From Rhodobacter sp. (GTDB taxonomy: Bacteria > Pseudomonadota > Alphaproteobacteria > Rhodobacterales > Rhodobacteraceae): DNA of 39,236 nucleotides. Below, piece by piece: positions 25,260 through 34,640 of this stretch. Position 1 is the stretch's first letter. Every line of letters starts with the position of its first letter. The notes beneath the pieces are model-generated. The model was not told where the DNA came from and ran no database searches. It saw only the letters and a list, made by a program, of their open reading frames with translations. The stretch lies in assembly GCA_027490955.1 (NCBI GenBank), contig JAIXXB010000025.1, positions 1 to 39,236 on the forward strand, read 5' to 3'. The translations under genes and the position numbers were made by a program.

Positions 25260-26663
25260 ATGAGCAAATCAGACACATCCAAACCCGCCAATAGCATGTG
25301 GGGCGGTCGTTTTGCCAGCGGGCCTGACGCGATCATGACGGCGATCAATGCATCGATCCGTTTTGACCAGCGGCTTTACGCGCAAGATATTGCAGGCTCG
25401 CGCGCCCATGCCGCCATGCTGGCACAACAAGGTATCATCACCTCTAACGATGCGCAGGCGATCAGGGAAGGCCTACTCACGATCTTGTCAGAAATCGAAA
25501 GCGGGGCATTTGAGTTTTCCGATGCGTTAGAGGACATCCACCTGAACATCGAATCCCGCCTGACGCAAATGATAGGCGAGGCGGGCAAGCGTCTGCATAC
25601 CGCGCGCTCGCGCAATGATCAGGTCGCGCTGGATTTTCGCCTGTGGGTGCGCGGGCAATGCGATAGCGCGATTGAGGGGATCACCGCCCTGATGCGCGCC
25701 TTTGTGATGCAGGCCGAAGCAGGGGCAGATTGGGTGATGCCGGGCTTTACCCATTTGCAAACCGCCCAGCCTGTGACATGGGGCCATCATATGCTGGCCT
25801 ATGTCGAAATGCTGTCGCGCGATCGTGGCCGGTTTGAGGATGCGCGCCGCCGCATGAACGAATGCCCTTTGGGCGCGGCCGCACTGGCTGGCACGGGCTT
25901 TCCGATTGACCGCGCATTTACCGCCAAGGAATTGGGCTTTGACCGCCCGACAGCCAATTCGCTGGATTCCGTGTCTGACCGCGATTTTGCACTGGAATTC
26001 CTGTCTGCCGCCAGCATCTGCGCGCTGCATCTGTCGCGCTTTGCCGAAGAATTGGTGATTTGGTCGTCGGCGCAGTTCCGCTTTGTGCGCCTGTCTGATC
26101 GCTGGACGACGGGCAGTTCCATCATGCCGCAAAAGAAAAACCCAGATGCGGCCGAATTGCTGCGCGCCAAAATCGGGCGGATCATGGGCGCGCAGGTGGC
26201 GCTGCTGACCGTGATGAAGGGCCTGCCGCTGACCTATTCCAAAGACATGCAAGAAGACAAAGAACAGGTCTTTGATGCAGCCGATACTTTGATGCTGGCA
26301 CTTGCCGCTATGACAGGGATGGTGGGCGATATGACCGCCAACCGCGATGTGCTGGCGCAGTCGGCGGCCATGGGATTTTCCACCGCCACGGATTTGGCCG
26401 ATTGGTTGGTGCGCAGTCTGAACCTGCCCTTCCGCGAGGCGCATCACGTGACGGGCACATTGGTCGCCATGGCCGAAAGCGCGGGCGTTGATCTGCCCGA
26501 TCTTTCGCTGGAACAGATGCAATCGGTGCACAGCGGGATCACACAGGCGGTCTTTTCCGTTTTGGGTGTTGAAAACTCGGTCCGTTCGCGCCAATCTTAT
26601 GGCGGAACATCGCCCGTCCGCGTCGCAGAACAAGTCGCGCGCTGGAAAGCGGCGCTGGGCTAA
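25260..26663 (+). CDS. argH: Argininosuccinate lyase
   Basis: The 467-residue protein has the ArgH pattern: MWGGRF near 13-18, [12 protein letters not shown] near 114-125, [11 protein letters not shown] near 162-172, and the superfamily signature [11 protein letters not shown] at 285-295. It splits argininosuccinate into arginine and fumarate in the cytoplasm. The ATG at 25260 is supported by homology; the frame is open further upstream through the tlpA start region. Two small lipoprotein genes and lysA follow in the same direction. Confidence 0.97.
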   Translation: MSKSDTSKPANSMWGGRFASGPDAIMTAINASIRFDQRLYAQDIAGSRAHAAMLAQQGIITSNDAQAIREGLLTILSEIESGAFEFSDALEDIHLNIESRLTQMIGEAGKRLHTARSRNDQVALDFRLWVRGQCDSAIEGITALMRAFVMQAEAGADWVMPGFTHLQTAQPVTWGHHMLAYVEMLSRDRGRFEDARRRMNECPLGAAALAGTGFPIDRAFTAKELGFDRPTANSLDSVSDRDFALEFLSAASICALHLSRFAEELVIWSSAQFRFVRLSDRWTTGSSIMPQKKNPDAAELLRAKIGRIMGAQVALLTVMKGLPLTYSKDMQEDKEQVFDAADTLMLALAAMTGMVGDMTANRDVLAQSAAMGFSTATDLADWLVRSLNLPFREAHHVTGTLVAMAESAGVDLPDLSLEQMQSVHSGITQAVFSVLGVENSVRSRQSYGGTSPVRVAEQVARWKAALG

Positions 26664-26697
26664 GGCAGTGTGATTTAACATCTGGAAAGGGTTTGCG

Positions 26698-26886
26698 ATG
26701 ACGAAAACCACCATCCTGCGCGGCGCTTTTGTTGTTCTGGCAGTGGGCAGCCTTGCGGCCTGCGACATCAGTGATCCGCGCCTGAATACGGGTCTGTCGA
26801 TTGGAACGAATGGCGTGTCGATGCAACCATCGGTTCAGGCCAATGTCGGCGGCGGCCTGCTGCAATATACCCCGCAGATCAACTGA
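26698..26886 (+). CDS. Small lipoprotein, 62 residues
   Basis: The ATG follows AAAGGG at good spacing. The product has a lipoprotein signal peptide with lipobox LAAC, Cys at residue 22, followed by Asp, which in enteric bacteria would favour the inner membrane. The mature part is only about 41 residues, rich in Gly, Ser and Asn (LNTGLSIGTNGVSMQPSVQANVGGGL). No enzyme motif is present. It lies 34 bp after argH and its stop overlaps the next start (TGATG). Confidence 0.8.
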   Translation: MTKTTILRGAFVVLAVGSLAACDISDPRLNTGLSIGTNGVSMQPSVQANVGGGLLQYTPQIN

Positions 26887-27047
26887 TGCGCAGCCTGATT
26901 GCCCTTTTTGGCCTGACAGTGCTGGCTGCATGCGGCGCAGATGGCCCCCCCGTTGCGCCCACCCAAACGCCCGCCCAAACGCCCGCCCTTGGGATCAGCA
27001 TTTCAGGCGTGGCCGAGGCGGGTGTGGCCCGCGTCGGTGGGCCATAG
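26886..27047 (+). CDS. Very small lipoprotein, 53 residues
   Basis: This frame starts MRSLIALFGLTVLAACGADG: a short signal peptide with lipobox LAAC and Cys at residue 16, then a Pro/Thr/Gln stretch (PPVAPTQTPAQTPA) and the end ISGVAEAGVARVGGP. Its ATG shares one base with the stop of the preceding lipoprotein, so it is likely translated by re-initiation. I know argH-lipoprotein-lysA arrangements in Rhodobacteraceae, but no function is established. The signal peptide and coupling are the evidence that it is real. Confidence 0.7.
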   Translation: MRSLIALFGLTVLAACGADGPPVAPTQTPAQTPALGISISGVAEAGVARVGGP

Positions 27048-27048
27048 C

Positions 27049-27100
27049 GGCGGGGCAGATCAGGCGGGGCAGATCAGGCGGGCCAGATCAGGCGGGCCAA
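27049..27100. repeat. 14-bp tandem repeat upstream of lysA
   Basis: The unit GGCGGGGCAGATCA repeats at 27049, 27063 and 27077 (the third with one change) plus a partial fourth copy to 27100. It lies directly after the small lipoprotein stop and 82 bp before lysA, in its leader. No role is evident. Confidence 0.85.
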
Positions 27101-27181
27101 AGCGGTTGGCTGCGATCATCTGGGCGATTGCCCCTGACGGCAACTCTGCTATATCGCGGCAATCGGGTGTAGGGGCGCGCT

Positions 27182-28447
27182 ATGGATCATTTTACCTATA
27201 AAGATGGGCATTTGCATGCCGAAGACGTGGCCTTGCGCGATATTGCCGAACGCGTCGGCACGCCGTTTTATTGCTATTCCACCGCAACATTGACGCGCCA
27301 TTACCACCTGTTCACACAGGCGCTTGCCCCTATGCCGCATTTGGTTTGCTTTGCCATCAAATCCCTATCCAATGTGGCTGTGCTGAAAACCTTGGGCAAT
27401 TTGGGCGCGGGGATGGATGTGGTATCGGGGGGCGAATATCTGCGTGCGCGCGCAGCAGGTGTGCCCAGCGATAAAATCGTCTTTTCAGGGGTGGGCAAGA
27501 CTCGCGACGAAATGGCGTTGGCGCTGAACGGCGGCATTCGCCAATTTAACGTGGAATCCGAACCTGAAATGCGCGCCTTGTCCGATGTGGCGCTGTCGCT
27601 TGGCAAAATTGCCCCGATCACCATCCGCGTGAACCCTGATGTCGATGCCAAAACCCACGAAAAAATTGCCACGGGCAAAAAGGAAAACAAATTCGGCATT
27701 CCAATTTCCCGCGCCAGCGCCGTTTACGGCGAGGCGGCCCGCCTGAAAGGGCTGCGCGTTGTGGGCATTGATGTGCATATCGGCAGCCAATTGACCGATC
27801 TTGCCCCCTTTGCCGAGGCCTATGAAAAGATCGCAGAGTTGACAGTTTTGCTGCGCGCGCAGGGCCACACCATCGAACGCCTTGATTTGGGCGGCGGTCT
27901 GGGCATTCCCTACACGCGCGGCAATGATGCCCCGCCCCTGCCTGCCGAATATGGCGCGCTGATCCACAAAACGCTGGGCCATCTGGGCTGCGAGATTGAA
28001 ATCGAACCCGGCCGCTTGATTGCGGGCAATGCGGGGATTTTGGTGTCGAAGGTGATCTATGTGAAATCGGGCGAAGAGCGCGCCTTTCTGATTTTGGACG
28101 CCGCGATGAATGATCTGGTTCGCCCGTCGATGTATGGCGCGCATCACGATATCGACCCTATCGTGCAACCCGCCCCCGCGCATGAGCGCGCCAGCTATGA
28201 CGTGGTCGGCCCCGTCTGCGAGACGGGCGATACCTTTGCCAAGGCGCGCGCCCTGCCGCATTTGGCCGAAGGTGATTTGGTCGCCTTCCGATCCGCAGGT
28301 GCCTATGGCGCGGTTATGGCGTCCGAGTATAACACCCGCCCCCTTATTCCCGAAGTTTTGGTGCAGGGCGATCAATTTGCTGTCATTCGCGCGCGGCCAA
28401 GCTTTGACGAAATCCTAAAACGAGATACCATTCCCGAATGGTTGTAA
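27182..28447 (+). CDS. lysA: Diaminopimelate decarboxylase
   Basis: The 421-residue product is a PLP enzyme of the alanine-racemase fold. The PLP Lys is K60 in CFAIKSLSN. GVGKTRDEM, the His of DVHIGSQLTD near 198-207, the phosphate-binding DLGGGLGIPY near 238-247, EPGRLIAGNAG and the substrate-contact CETGDTFAK block follow. It converts meso-diaminopimelate to lysine. Length is normal. It follows the lipoprotein pair and precedes the TIGR02302 gene by 13 bp. Confidence 0.97.
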   Translation: MDHFTYKDGHLHAEDVALRDIAERVGTPFYCYSTATLTRHYHLFTQALAPMPHLVCFAIKSLSNVAVLKTLGNLGAGMDVVSGGEYLRARAAGVPSDKIVFSGVGKTRDEMALALNGGIRQFNVESEPEMRALSDVALSLGKIAPITIRVNPDVDAKTHEKIATGKKENKFGIPISRASAVYGEAARLKGLRVVGIDVHIGSQLTDLAPFAEAYEKIAELTVLLRAQGHTIERLDLGGGLGIPYTRGNDAPPLPAEYGALIHKTLGHLGCEIEIEPGRLIAGNAGILVSKVIYVKSGEERAFLILDAAMNDLVRPSMYGAHHDIDPIVQPAPAHERASYDVVGPVCETGDTFAKARALPHLAEGDLVAFRSAGAYGAVMASEYNTRPLIPEVLVQGDQFAVIRARPSFDEILKRDTIPEWL

Positions 28448-28460
28448 TCTGGCCGAGGGA

Positions 28461-30932
28461 ATGGAACCCAGCACCCAAGCAAAAGACGTGTTAGCCAAGA
28501 TCAAAGCGCCGCTGCGCTCGACTTTGGCTGGGCTATGGCTTCAGGCGCTGCTGCGGGCGTTTTGGCCTTTGTATAGCCTATTTCTGGCGGGCTATGCTGC
28601 GCTGGCTTTTGGCCTGCCGGGCCTGTTGTCGCTGGATTATGCGTGGTTTGCGCTGCTGGGTTTTGTTGCTGGCGTGCTGGCGGCACTGTGGTATGCCGCG
28701 CGGCGCTTTGAACGGCCGACCATGGCGCAAGCCTTGGCGCGGCTGGATGCAGGGCTGAAAGGCGCGCCGCTGGCCGCCCTGCGCGACGATCAGGCGATTG
28801 GTGCAGATGATCCTGCCGCTGTGGCGGTGTGGCAGGCGCATTTGGGGCGCATGGCGCGCAAACTCGCAGGTTTGCGCGCTGCACCGCCAGATTTGCGCCT
28901 GTCTGCGCGTGATCCTTTCGCGCTGCGCTATGGCGCGCTCTTGCTGGCCGTGCTGGCGGCCCTGTTTGGCGCGCCGCTGCAAATGGCCAATTTTGGCCCG
29001 CTGGCCGCGCCTGCCGCCCCCTCTGGCCCCATGTGGGAGGCATGGGCCACCCCGCCCTCCTATACGGGCCAGCCTGCGCTGTATTTGGCCGATCAAAAAG
29101 AAGATACGCTGACCCTTCCCATTGGCACGCGCATCGATCTGCGCCTTTATGGCGCAGTGGGTGAGGTGATTTTGGACGAAACCATTTCGGCCCGCACCGA
29201 TGCAACCGCCCTCGCTCAGCCCAGCCAAAGCTTTACGCTGGCGCAATCAGGCCGGCTTAGCTTTCGCGGCCATGGCGGGCGCGATTTTGCCATCACAGCC
29301 CAGCCCGATGCACCGCCCACCATCGCGGCAACTGGCCCCATCGGGCGGCAGGGCGATGCGCGCTTTACCCTGCCCTTTGTGGCGCGTGATGATTACGCCA
29401 TTACTAAAGGCCGCGCAGAAATTGCGCTTGATCTGTCAAAGGTGACCCGCGCCTATGGGCTGGCGGCGCAGCCTGATGTCGCGCCCCGTGCTGTTGTCGA
29501 TCTGCCGCTGCCACGGCGCGGTGGGCGCAGCGAAGTGACGGCAGAGTTGGTCGATGATCTGTCCAAAGACCTTTTGTCCAACCTGCCCGTGACCATCACC
29601 TTGCAGGCCGAAGACGGGGCAGGCCAAACCGCCACAGCACAGCCCGTGGCTGCCGTGCTGCCTGGCAAGCGGTTTTTCGACCCGCTGGCCGCGGCCATCG
29701 TGGAAATGCGCCGCGATATCCTGTGGGCGCGCAGCAATGCGCCGCGCGCGGCGCAAATCCTAAAGGCTGTCACCAACGCGCCCGAAGGGTTTATCCTCAA
29801 CAACCGCGCCTATCTGCGCCTGCGCGCTGTCATCGCGGCGCTGGATGGCGAGGCGGGCACCTTGACCGATGATCTGCGCGCGACTTTGACCGAAGAGATG
29901 TGGCAAATTGCCCTGCTGATCGAAGAGGGGGATTTGGCCTCGGCGCGCGAGCGTTTGACCCGCGCGCAAGACCGCCTTGACGAGGCGATCCGCAAAGGGG
30001 CCTCGCCCGAAGAAATCGACGCGCTGATGCAAGAATTGCAAGAGGCGCTGCGCAATTACACCCGCCAATTGGCGCAAGAGCAGCGCGAACGCGGCGAAGA
30101 TATGTCGCAAAACCAAGACGGCCCCAGCATGAGTGCCGATCAGTTGCAGCAAATGCTGGACAAGCTTAAAGAGTTGATGGAACAGGGCAAAACCGCCGAA
30201 GCGGCCGAATTGATGGCCCGCCTGCGCGAGTTTATGGACAATATGCGCGTCGCCGAAGGGCAGGGCCAAGGGCAGGGCGAAGGGCAAGGCCAAGGTCAAG
30301 GCGGCCCGTCAGGACAGGCGATGCGCGAATTGGGCGACACGCTGCGCGGCCAACAGGGCCTGTCGGATGATGCCTTCCGCGATATGCAAAACGGCGGCAA
30401 TGGTATGGGGCAAAGCGATCAGGGCGAGGGCGGTTTGGCCGAACGTCAGCAGGCCCTGCGCGGTCGTTTGGACGAATTGCAGCGCCAAGGCAATCTGCCC
30501 GGCGAGGGCAGCGCACAGGGCGATGCAGGCCGCCAAGCGCTGGATGATGCCGCCCGCGCGATGGAAGAGGCCGAACGCGCGCTGCGCGATGGCGATTTGC
30601 CAAGTGCGCTGGATGGTCAGGCAGAGGCATTGCAAGCCCTGCGCGAAGGGATGCAGCAATTGGGCGAAGCTTTGGCGCAAGAGCAAGGCCAAGGCCAACA
30701 GGGCGAAGAATTCGGCGCAGCCACGGGCGAAGACGATCCGCGCGGGCAAGATCCTTTGGGGCGGCAAGCTGGCAATGCCCTGCGTAACGGGTCAGACGAA
30801 AACCTTTTGCAAGGCGGCGATGTGTATCGGCGCGCAGAAGAACTGCTGGAAGAGATTCGCCGCAGATCAGGCGAAGGTGCGCGCCCTGAAGAAGAACGCA
30901 ATTACCTCAAGCGCCTGTTGGAATTGTTCTGA
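28461..30932 (+). CDS. TIGR02302/DUF4175 family membrane-anchored protein
   Basis: The 823-residue protein has two or three N-terminal membrane segments (about 23-50, 58-80 and 155-175), then a beta-rich region with WATPPSYTGQPALYL, and a long Gln/Glu-rich helical C-terminal half. A low-complexity (GQ)n(EGQ)n run lies near 600-620 and another Gln-rich patch near 735-745. This order is that of the alphaproteobacterial TIGR02302 family (DUF4175), found downstream of lysA in many relatives. Function is unknown; an envelope role is suggested by the anchor. The ATG at 28461 is followed closely by homology-like sequence. Confidence 0.88.
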   Translation: MEPSTQAKDVLAKIKAPLRSTLAGLWLQALLRAFWPLYSLFLAGYAALAFGLPGLLSLDYAWFALLGFVAGVLAALWYAARRFERPTMAQALARLDAGLKGAPLAALRDDQAIGADDPAAVAVWQAHLGRMARKLAGLRAAPPDLRLSARDPFALRYGALLLAVLAALFGAPLQMANFGPLAAPAAPSGPMWEAWATPPSYTGQPALYLADQKEDTLTLPIGTRIDLRLYGAVGEVILDETISARTDATALAQPSQSFTLAQSGRLSFRGHGGRDFAITAQPDAPPTIAATGPIGRQGDARFTLPFVARDDYAITKGRAEIALDLSKVTRAYGLAAQPDVAPRAVVDLPLPRRGGRSEVTAELVDDLSKDLLSNLPVTITLQAEDGAGQTATAQPVAAVLPGKRFFDPLAAAIVEMRRDILWARSNAPRAAQILKAVTNAPEGFILNNRAYLRLRAVIAALDGEAGTLTDDLRATLTEEMWQIALLIEEGDLASARERLTRAQDRLDEAIRKGASPEEIDALMQELQEALRNYTRQLAQEQRERGEDMSQNQDGPSMSADQLQQMLDKLKELMEQGKTAEAAELMARLREFMDNMRVAEGQGQGQGEGQGQGQGGPSGQAMRELGDTLRGQQGLSDDAFRDMQNGGNGMGQSDQGEGGLAERQQALRGRLDELQRQGNLPGEGSAQGDAGRQALDDAARAMEEAERALRDGDLPSALDGQAEALQALREGMQQLGEALAQEQGQGQQGEEFGAATGEDDPRGQDPLGRQAGNALRNGSDENLLQGGDVYRRAEELLEEIRRRSGEGARPEEERNYLKRLLELF

Positions 30933-30949
30933 CACAGGGTGCTTTCACA

Positions 30950-31020
30950 GGGGGGCTTTGCGCCCCCCAGCGCGCCAATGGGCGCGCCTCCCCCCGCAGG
31001 ATATTTGTGAAAAAGAGAAG
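30950..31020. terminator. Hairpins and GGATATTT element after the TIGR02302 gene
   Basis: GGGGGGC/GCCCCCC (30950-30968) and GCGCGCC/GGCGCGC (30970-30987) are followed by CCCCCGCAGGATATTTG and an A-rich end (to 31020). The region separates the convergent TIGR02302 and PAP2 genes. Hairpin strength suits termination, though the usual T run is replaced by the recurrent element. Confidence 0.65.
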
Positions 31021-31057
31021 CGGGTGGGAAAAGGGGTATGATCCGCGGCAAGGCGGG

Positions 31058-31618
31058 CTATTGGCCGCGCAGGCGCGCCCAAAGGCGTTTGGCGGCGGCC
31101 CGCGATGGGCTGTTTGGGCGAAAGGCCATGGCACAGATCAGGCCCCAAATCGCCCCCGCCAAAACCTGCCAGATATCATGCGCGCCCACGGCGATGCGCG
31201 AGGCCCCTGTAAAACCTGCAGCCAATATCGCGGCGCTTTGGGCAACGGGCGATCCTGTCAGGCAGCTTTGCACCAAGGAGGCCGCACCAAACACTGCGGT
31301 CGACGTGTGGCCCGAGGGAAACCCCTCTAGCCCGCCACGCGGGCGCTGAGCGATTTCGGCATCACCCAGACCGCGCTTGGTGGCGTGCAGCCCCACAAAA
31401 TGCACCACATAGCGGCCAAAATAGGCCAGACCCTGCCCATTGGCAATTTCGCAGCCCAGCGCCAGCAGCGGCAAGGCGACTTGGTAGTTATCGCCATAGC
31501 GCTCTACTTCGCGCGGGGTGACCAGCGTGACCAGCGCCAGCACCGCCAAAACCGCCTGCGCGCGGCGCAGCGGGGTCAGTTTGCGCATCACGCGCCGTGC
31601 CGCGTATTTTCCCCTCAC
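31058..31618 (-). CDS. PAP2-family membrane phosphatase
   Basis: The product has the three PAP2 motifs: [13 protein letters not shown], then PSGHTS with the catalytic-region His, and [12 protein letters not shown] with the second His. Hydrophobic segments lie between them. Such enzymes remove phosphate from lipids such as phosphatidate or undecaprenyl diphosphate at the membrane. A GTG at 31618 overlaps the dxs stop (GTGA), giving 186 residues; an ATG at 31588 would give 176. I favour the GTG because coupled overlaps are the rule in this operon. Its place after dxs suggests an isoprenoid-lipid substrate, but that is inference. Confidence 0.85.
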   Translation of the reverse strand: MRGKYAARRVMRKLTPLRRAQAVLAVLALVTLVTPREVERYGDNYQVALPLLALGCEIANGQGLAYFGRYVVHFVGLHATKRGLGDAEIAQRPRGGLEGFPSGHTSTAVFGAASLVQSCLTGSPVAQSAAILAAGFTGASRIAVGAHDIWQVLAGAIWGLICAMAFRPNSPSRAAAKRLWARLRGQ

Positions 31619-33528
31619 GCCCTTTTCCCCATCACCGCCACGCCCAACAGCTGCAAAACCTTCGCCTCGATATGGGCGGCGTCCATGCCTGCCACCTCAT
31701 ACATCCTTTCGGGGCTGGCTTGGTCGATGAAGATATCGGGCAGCACCATAGAGCGGAATTTGAGGCCGCGATCAAACACCCCTTCATCGGCCAGCAATTG
31801 CGCAACATGCGAGCCGAATCCGCCCACAGCGCCCTCTTCAATGGTGATCAGCGCTTCGTGGCCCCGCGCCAGCGCAAGGATCATCGCAGCGTCCAGCGGT
31901 TTGGCGAAACGCGCATCGGCGATGGTGGGGGTGATGCCGCGCGCGCCCAGCGCTTCGGCGGCCTTTTGCACCTCGCTCAGGCGGGTTCCGAATGACAAAA
32001 GTGCCACTTTTGCCCCCTGCGCGATGATCCGCCCTTTGCCAATTTCTAAGGGAACACCGCGCGCGGGCATTTCCACCCCCACGCCTTCGCCGCGCGGATA
32101 CCTAAAGGCAATCGGGCCGTCGTTATGCGCTGCGGCGGTGGCCACCATATGCACCAGTTCCGCCTCGTCGGCGGCGGCCATCACCACCATGCCTGGCAAA
32201 TTGGCCAGAAAGGCCACGTCAAAGGCCCCTGCATGGGTGGCCCCATCTGCCCCGACCAGACCCGCGCGATCAATCGCAAAGCGGACGGGCAGGCGCTGGA
32301 TGGCCACGTCATGCACCACCTGATCATACCCGCGCTGCAAAAACGTCGAGTAAATCGCGCAGAATGGCTTCATCCCCCCTGCGGCCAACCCTGCGGCAAA
32401 GGTCACCGCATGCTGCTCGGCAATGCCGACATCAAAGCTGCGGGCCGGAAAGCGGGCAGCGAATTTATCAAGGCCAGTGCCATCGGGCATCGCGGCAGTC
32501 ACGGCCACAATGCGCGGGTCTGCCTCAGCCTCGGCAATAAGGGCGCGGGCAAAGGTGGCGGTATAGCTGGGCGCATTGCTGGGCGCTTTGACCTGCTCGC
32601 CCGTCAGAACATTGAACTTGGCCCGCGCATGGCCGCGGTCTGTGGCGGCTTCGGCGGGGGCATAGCCCTTGCCCTTTTTGGTCAGCACATGCAGCAGCAC
32701 TGGCCCCGTGGCGCGGGCGTGCAGCGTGCGCAGCACGGGTAAAAGCTGATCCAGATCATGCCCGTCAATCGGGCCGACATAGGAAAAACCAAGGCTTTCA
32801 AACAGCGTGCCGCCCACAGCCATGCCTTTGAGCATATCTTTGGCGCGCTTGGCCCCCTCTTGCAAAGGCTCTGGCAGCAAGGATACAAATCCCTTCGCCG
32901 CCGCCTTCAAATCTTGCATCGGCGCTTCGGCATAAAGGCGCGAGAGGTAAGTCGATAGCGCCCCGACAGGCGGGGCAATCGACATTTCATTATCGTTCAG
33001 CACCACAAACATCCGCCGCCCCAAATGGCCCGCGTTGTTCATCGCCTCAAAGGCCATGCCCGCCGACATCGACCCATCGCCAATCACGGCAACAGCATCG
33101 CCCGCATCCCCGCCCAGTTCCGCCGCCATGGTAAAGCCAAGCGCAGCAGAAATCGACGTGCTGGAATGGGCCGCGCCGAATGGGTCAAACGCGCTTTCGC
33201 TGCGCTTGGTAAAGCCGGAAAGCCCGCCCTCGCTGCGCAGGGTGCGGATACGATCACGCCGCCCCGTCAGGATTTTATGCGGATAGCATTGATGGCCCAC
33301 ATCCCAAATGATCTTATCACGCGGGGCGCTGAACACCGCATGCAGCGCCACCGTCAATTCCACCACCCCCAGACCTGCACCCAAATGCCCGCCCGTCACC
33401 GACACCGCCGAAATCGTCTCGGCCCGCAATTCACCTGCAAGCTGATGCAAATCGCGGTCGGACAGGGCGCGCAGATCGGATGGAAAAGTCACGCGGTCCA
33501 GCATCGGGGTTTTGGGGTGGTCGGTCAT
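31615..33528 (-). CDS. dxs: 1-deoxy-D-xylulose-5-phosphate synthase
   Basis: At 637 residues this is the usual DXS length. The thiamine-diphosphate site is seen in [16 protein letters not shown] near 74-89 and [18 protein letters not shown] near 151-168. YVGPIDGHD, the transketolase central part [18 protein letters not shown], and the C-terminal VTIEEG-like [13 protein letters not shown] follow. It makes DXP from pyruvate and glyceraldehyde 3-phosphate, the first step of the MEP pathway. It follows ispA by nine bases in the HDAC-xseB-ispA-dxs run. Confidence 0.97.
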   Translation of the reverse strand: MTDHPKTPMLDRVTFPSDLRALSDRDLHQLAGELRAETISAVSVTGGHLGAGLGVVELTVALHAVFSAPRDKIIWDVGHQCYPHKILTGRRDRIRTLRSEGGLSGFTKRSESAFDPFGAAHSSTSISAALGFTMAAELGGDAGDAVAVIGDGSMSAGMAFEAMNNAGHLGRRMFVVLNDNEMSIAPPVGALSTYLSRLYAEAPMQDLKAAAKGFVSLLPEPLQEGAKRAKDMLKGMAVGGTLFESLGFSYVGPIDGHDLDQLLPVLRTLHARATGPVLLHVLTKKGKGYAPAEAATDRGHARAKFNVLTGEQVKAPSNAPSYTATFARALIAEAEADPRIVAVTAAMPDGTGLDKFAARFPARSFDVGIAEQHAVTFAAGLAAGGMKPFCAIYSTFLQRGYDQVVHDVAIQRLPVRFAIDRAGLVGADGATHAGAFDVAFLANLPGMVVMAAADEAELVHMVATAAAHNDGPIAFRYPRGEGVGVEMPARGVPLEIGKGRIIAQGAKVALLSFGTRLSEVQKAAEALGARGITPTIADARFAKPLDAAMILALARGHEALITIEEGAVGGFGSHVAQLLADEGVFDRGLKFRSMVLPDIFIDQASPERMYEVAGMDAAHIEAKVLQLLGVAVMGKRA

Positions 33529-33537
33529 ATCACTCTC

Positions 33538-34407
33538 TTAACTTTTGCGCGAAATGGTAAAGCGGGCAGCCTCAATCAGCAACTGCGCTGCATCGCCATA
33601 AGGGGCCAGCGCGGCCTCGGCCTCAGCCACCAATTGCGCGGCGCGCGCGCGCGCGCCCTCTAGCCCCAGCAACGAAACAAAGGTCGCCTTGCCTGCACCT
33701 GCATCCTTTTGCAGACGCTTGCCCGCTGTGGCCTCATCGCCTGTCACATCCAAGATGTCATCGGCGATTTGAAAGGCAAGACCCAGCGCGGCGGCATAGG
33801 CGCGCAGGGGGGCCAGATCTGCCTGCGCCATGCGCCCGCCCGCCATGGCCGACCATTCAATCAGCGCCCCCGTCTTGCCTGCTTGCAGCGCGGTAATCTC
33901 GCGCAGCGTCAGCGGCGCAAGTGCCGTCTCGGCCGCGATATCCAAGGCTTGGCCCAGCACCATGCCTTCGGCCCCCGATGCCACGGCCAGGCTGCGCGCC
34001 AAGTCAATCCGCACCTCGGCGGGGCCAATTTCGGGCGCGCAAATCAACTCAAACGACAGTGTTTGCAGTGCGTCCCCTGCCAAGATCGCCGTGGCCTCAT
34101 CCCATTTGATATGAACTGTGGGCAAGCCGCGCCGCAAATCGTCATCGTCCATGGCGGGCAAATCATCATGCACCAACGAATAGGCATGCAGCGCCTCTAT
34201 CGCGGCAGCGGCAGGCAGGGCGGCGGCGGCATCCACCCCCAACATCCGCGCCGATTGCAGCACCAAAAACCCGCGCAACCGCTTGCCGCCAGCCGCGGCA
34301 TAGCGCATCGCCTGCACCACAGGCGCATCGCCCTTTGCCTGCAAAACGCGGTCTAAATGATCGCCAATCACCGCCGCATCGGCGGCCAATTGCGCGGAAA
34401 AGCTCAC
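33538..34407 (-). CDS. ispA: Polyprenyl (farnesyl/geranylgeranyl) diphosphate synthase
   Basis: With a GTG start at 34407 that overlaps the xseB stop (GTGA), the product is 289 residues. It has GGKRLRGFLVL near 49-59, the first Asp-rich motif LVHDDLPAMDDDDLRRG and the second, FQIADDILDVTGD. The spacing of the first motif (DDxxxxD) is that of bacterial FPP/GGPP synthases. It condenses isopentenyl diphosphate with allylic diphosphates. Chain length cannot be fixed from sequence alone. It uses the product of the dxs pathway encoded next to it. Confidence 0.94.
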   Translation of the reverse strand: MSFSAQLAADAAVIGDHLDRVLQAKGDAPVVQAMRYAAAGGKRLRGFLVLQSARMLGVDAAAALPAAAAIEALHAYSLVHDDLPAMDDDDLRRGLPTVHIKWDEATAILAGDALQTLSFELICAPEIGPAEVRIDLARSLAVASGAEGMVLGQALDIAAETALAPLTLREITALQAGKTGALIEWSAMAGGRMAQADLAPLRAYAAALGLAFQIADDILDVTGDEATAGKRLQKDAGAGKATFVSLLGLEGARARAAQLVAEAEAALAPYGDAAQLLIEAARFTISRKS

Positions 34408-34640
34408 AGCCCCTCCACAGCCGTTGTGCCAACGGCGCGCCCTTCGGTTGCGCGGATCAATTCCACCTTTTCCTCGGCCTCTTTCAGCTTGGCCGCGCAA
34501 TGCGCCTTCAGCGCTGCGCCGCGGTCATACAGGGCAAGGCTTTGCTCCAGCGCAACTTCGCCGCGCTCTAACTGGCCCACAACCGCCTCAAGCGCGGCCA
34601 TCGCCTCTTCAAAGCTCATCTTTGCAATGTCGTCACTCAT
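34404..34640 (-). CDS. xseB: Exodeoxyribonuclease VII small subunit
   Basis: The 78-residue helical protein has the XseB signature MSFEEAMAALEAVVGQLERGEVALEQSLALYDRG and then a KLKEAEEKVELI helix. It binds XseA, encoded elsewhere, to form exonuclease VII, which degrades single-stranded DNA. It overlaps the HDAC gene end by eight bases and ispA by four. The xseB-ispA-dxs order is widespread in proteobacteria. Confidence 0.95.
   Translation of the reverse strand: MSDDIAKMSFEEAMAALEAVVGQLERGEVALEQSLALYDRGAALKAHCAAKLKEAEEKVELIRATEGRAVGTTAVEGL

Noticed and set aside
25527-26768. Minus-strand open frame of 413 residues
   Set aside because: It is fully antisense to argH; such long shadows are common in GC-rich genes and its composition is not protein-like.
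27485-28375. Minus-strand open frame of 296 residues
   Set aside because: It is antisense to lysA, with no recognisable motif.
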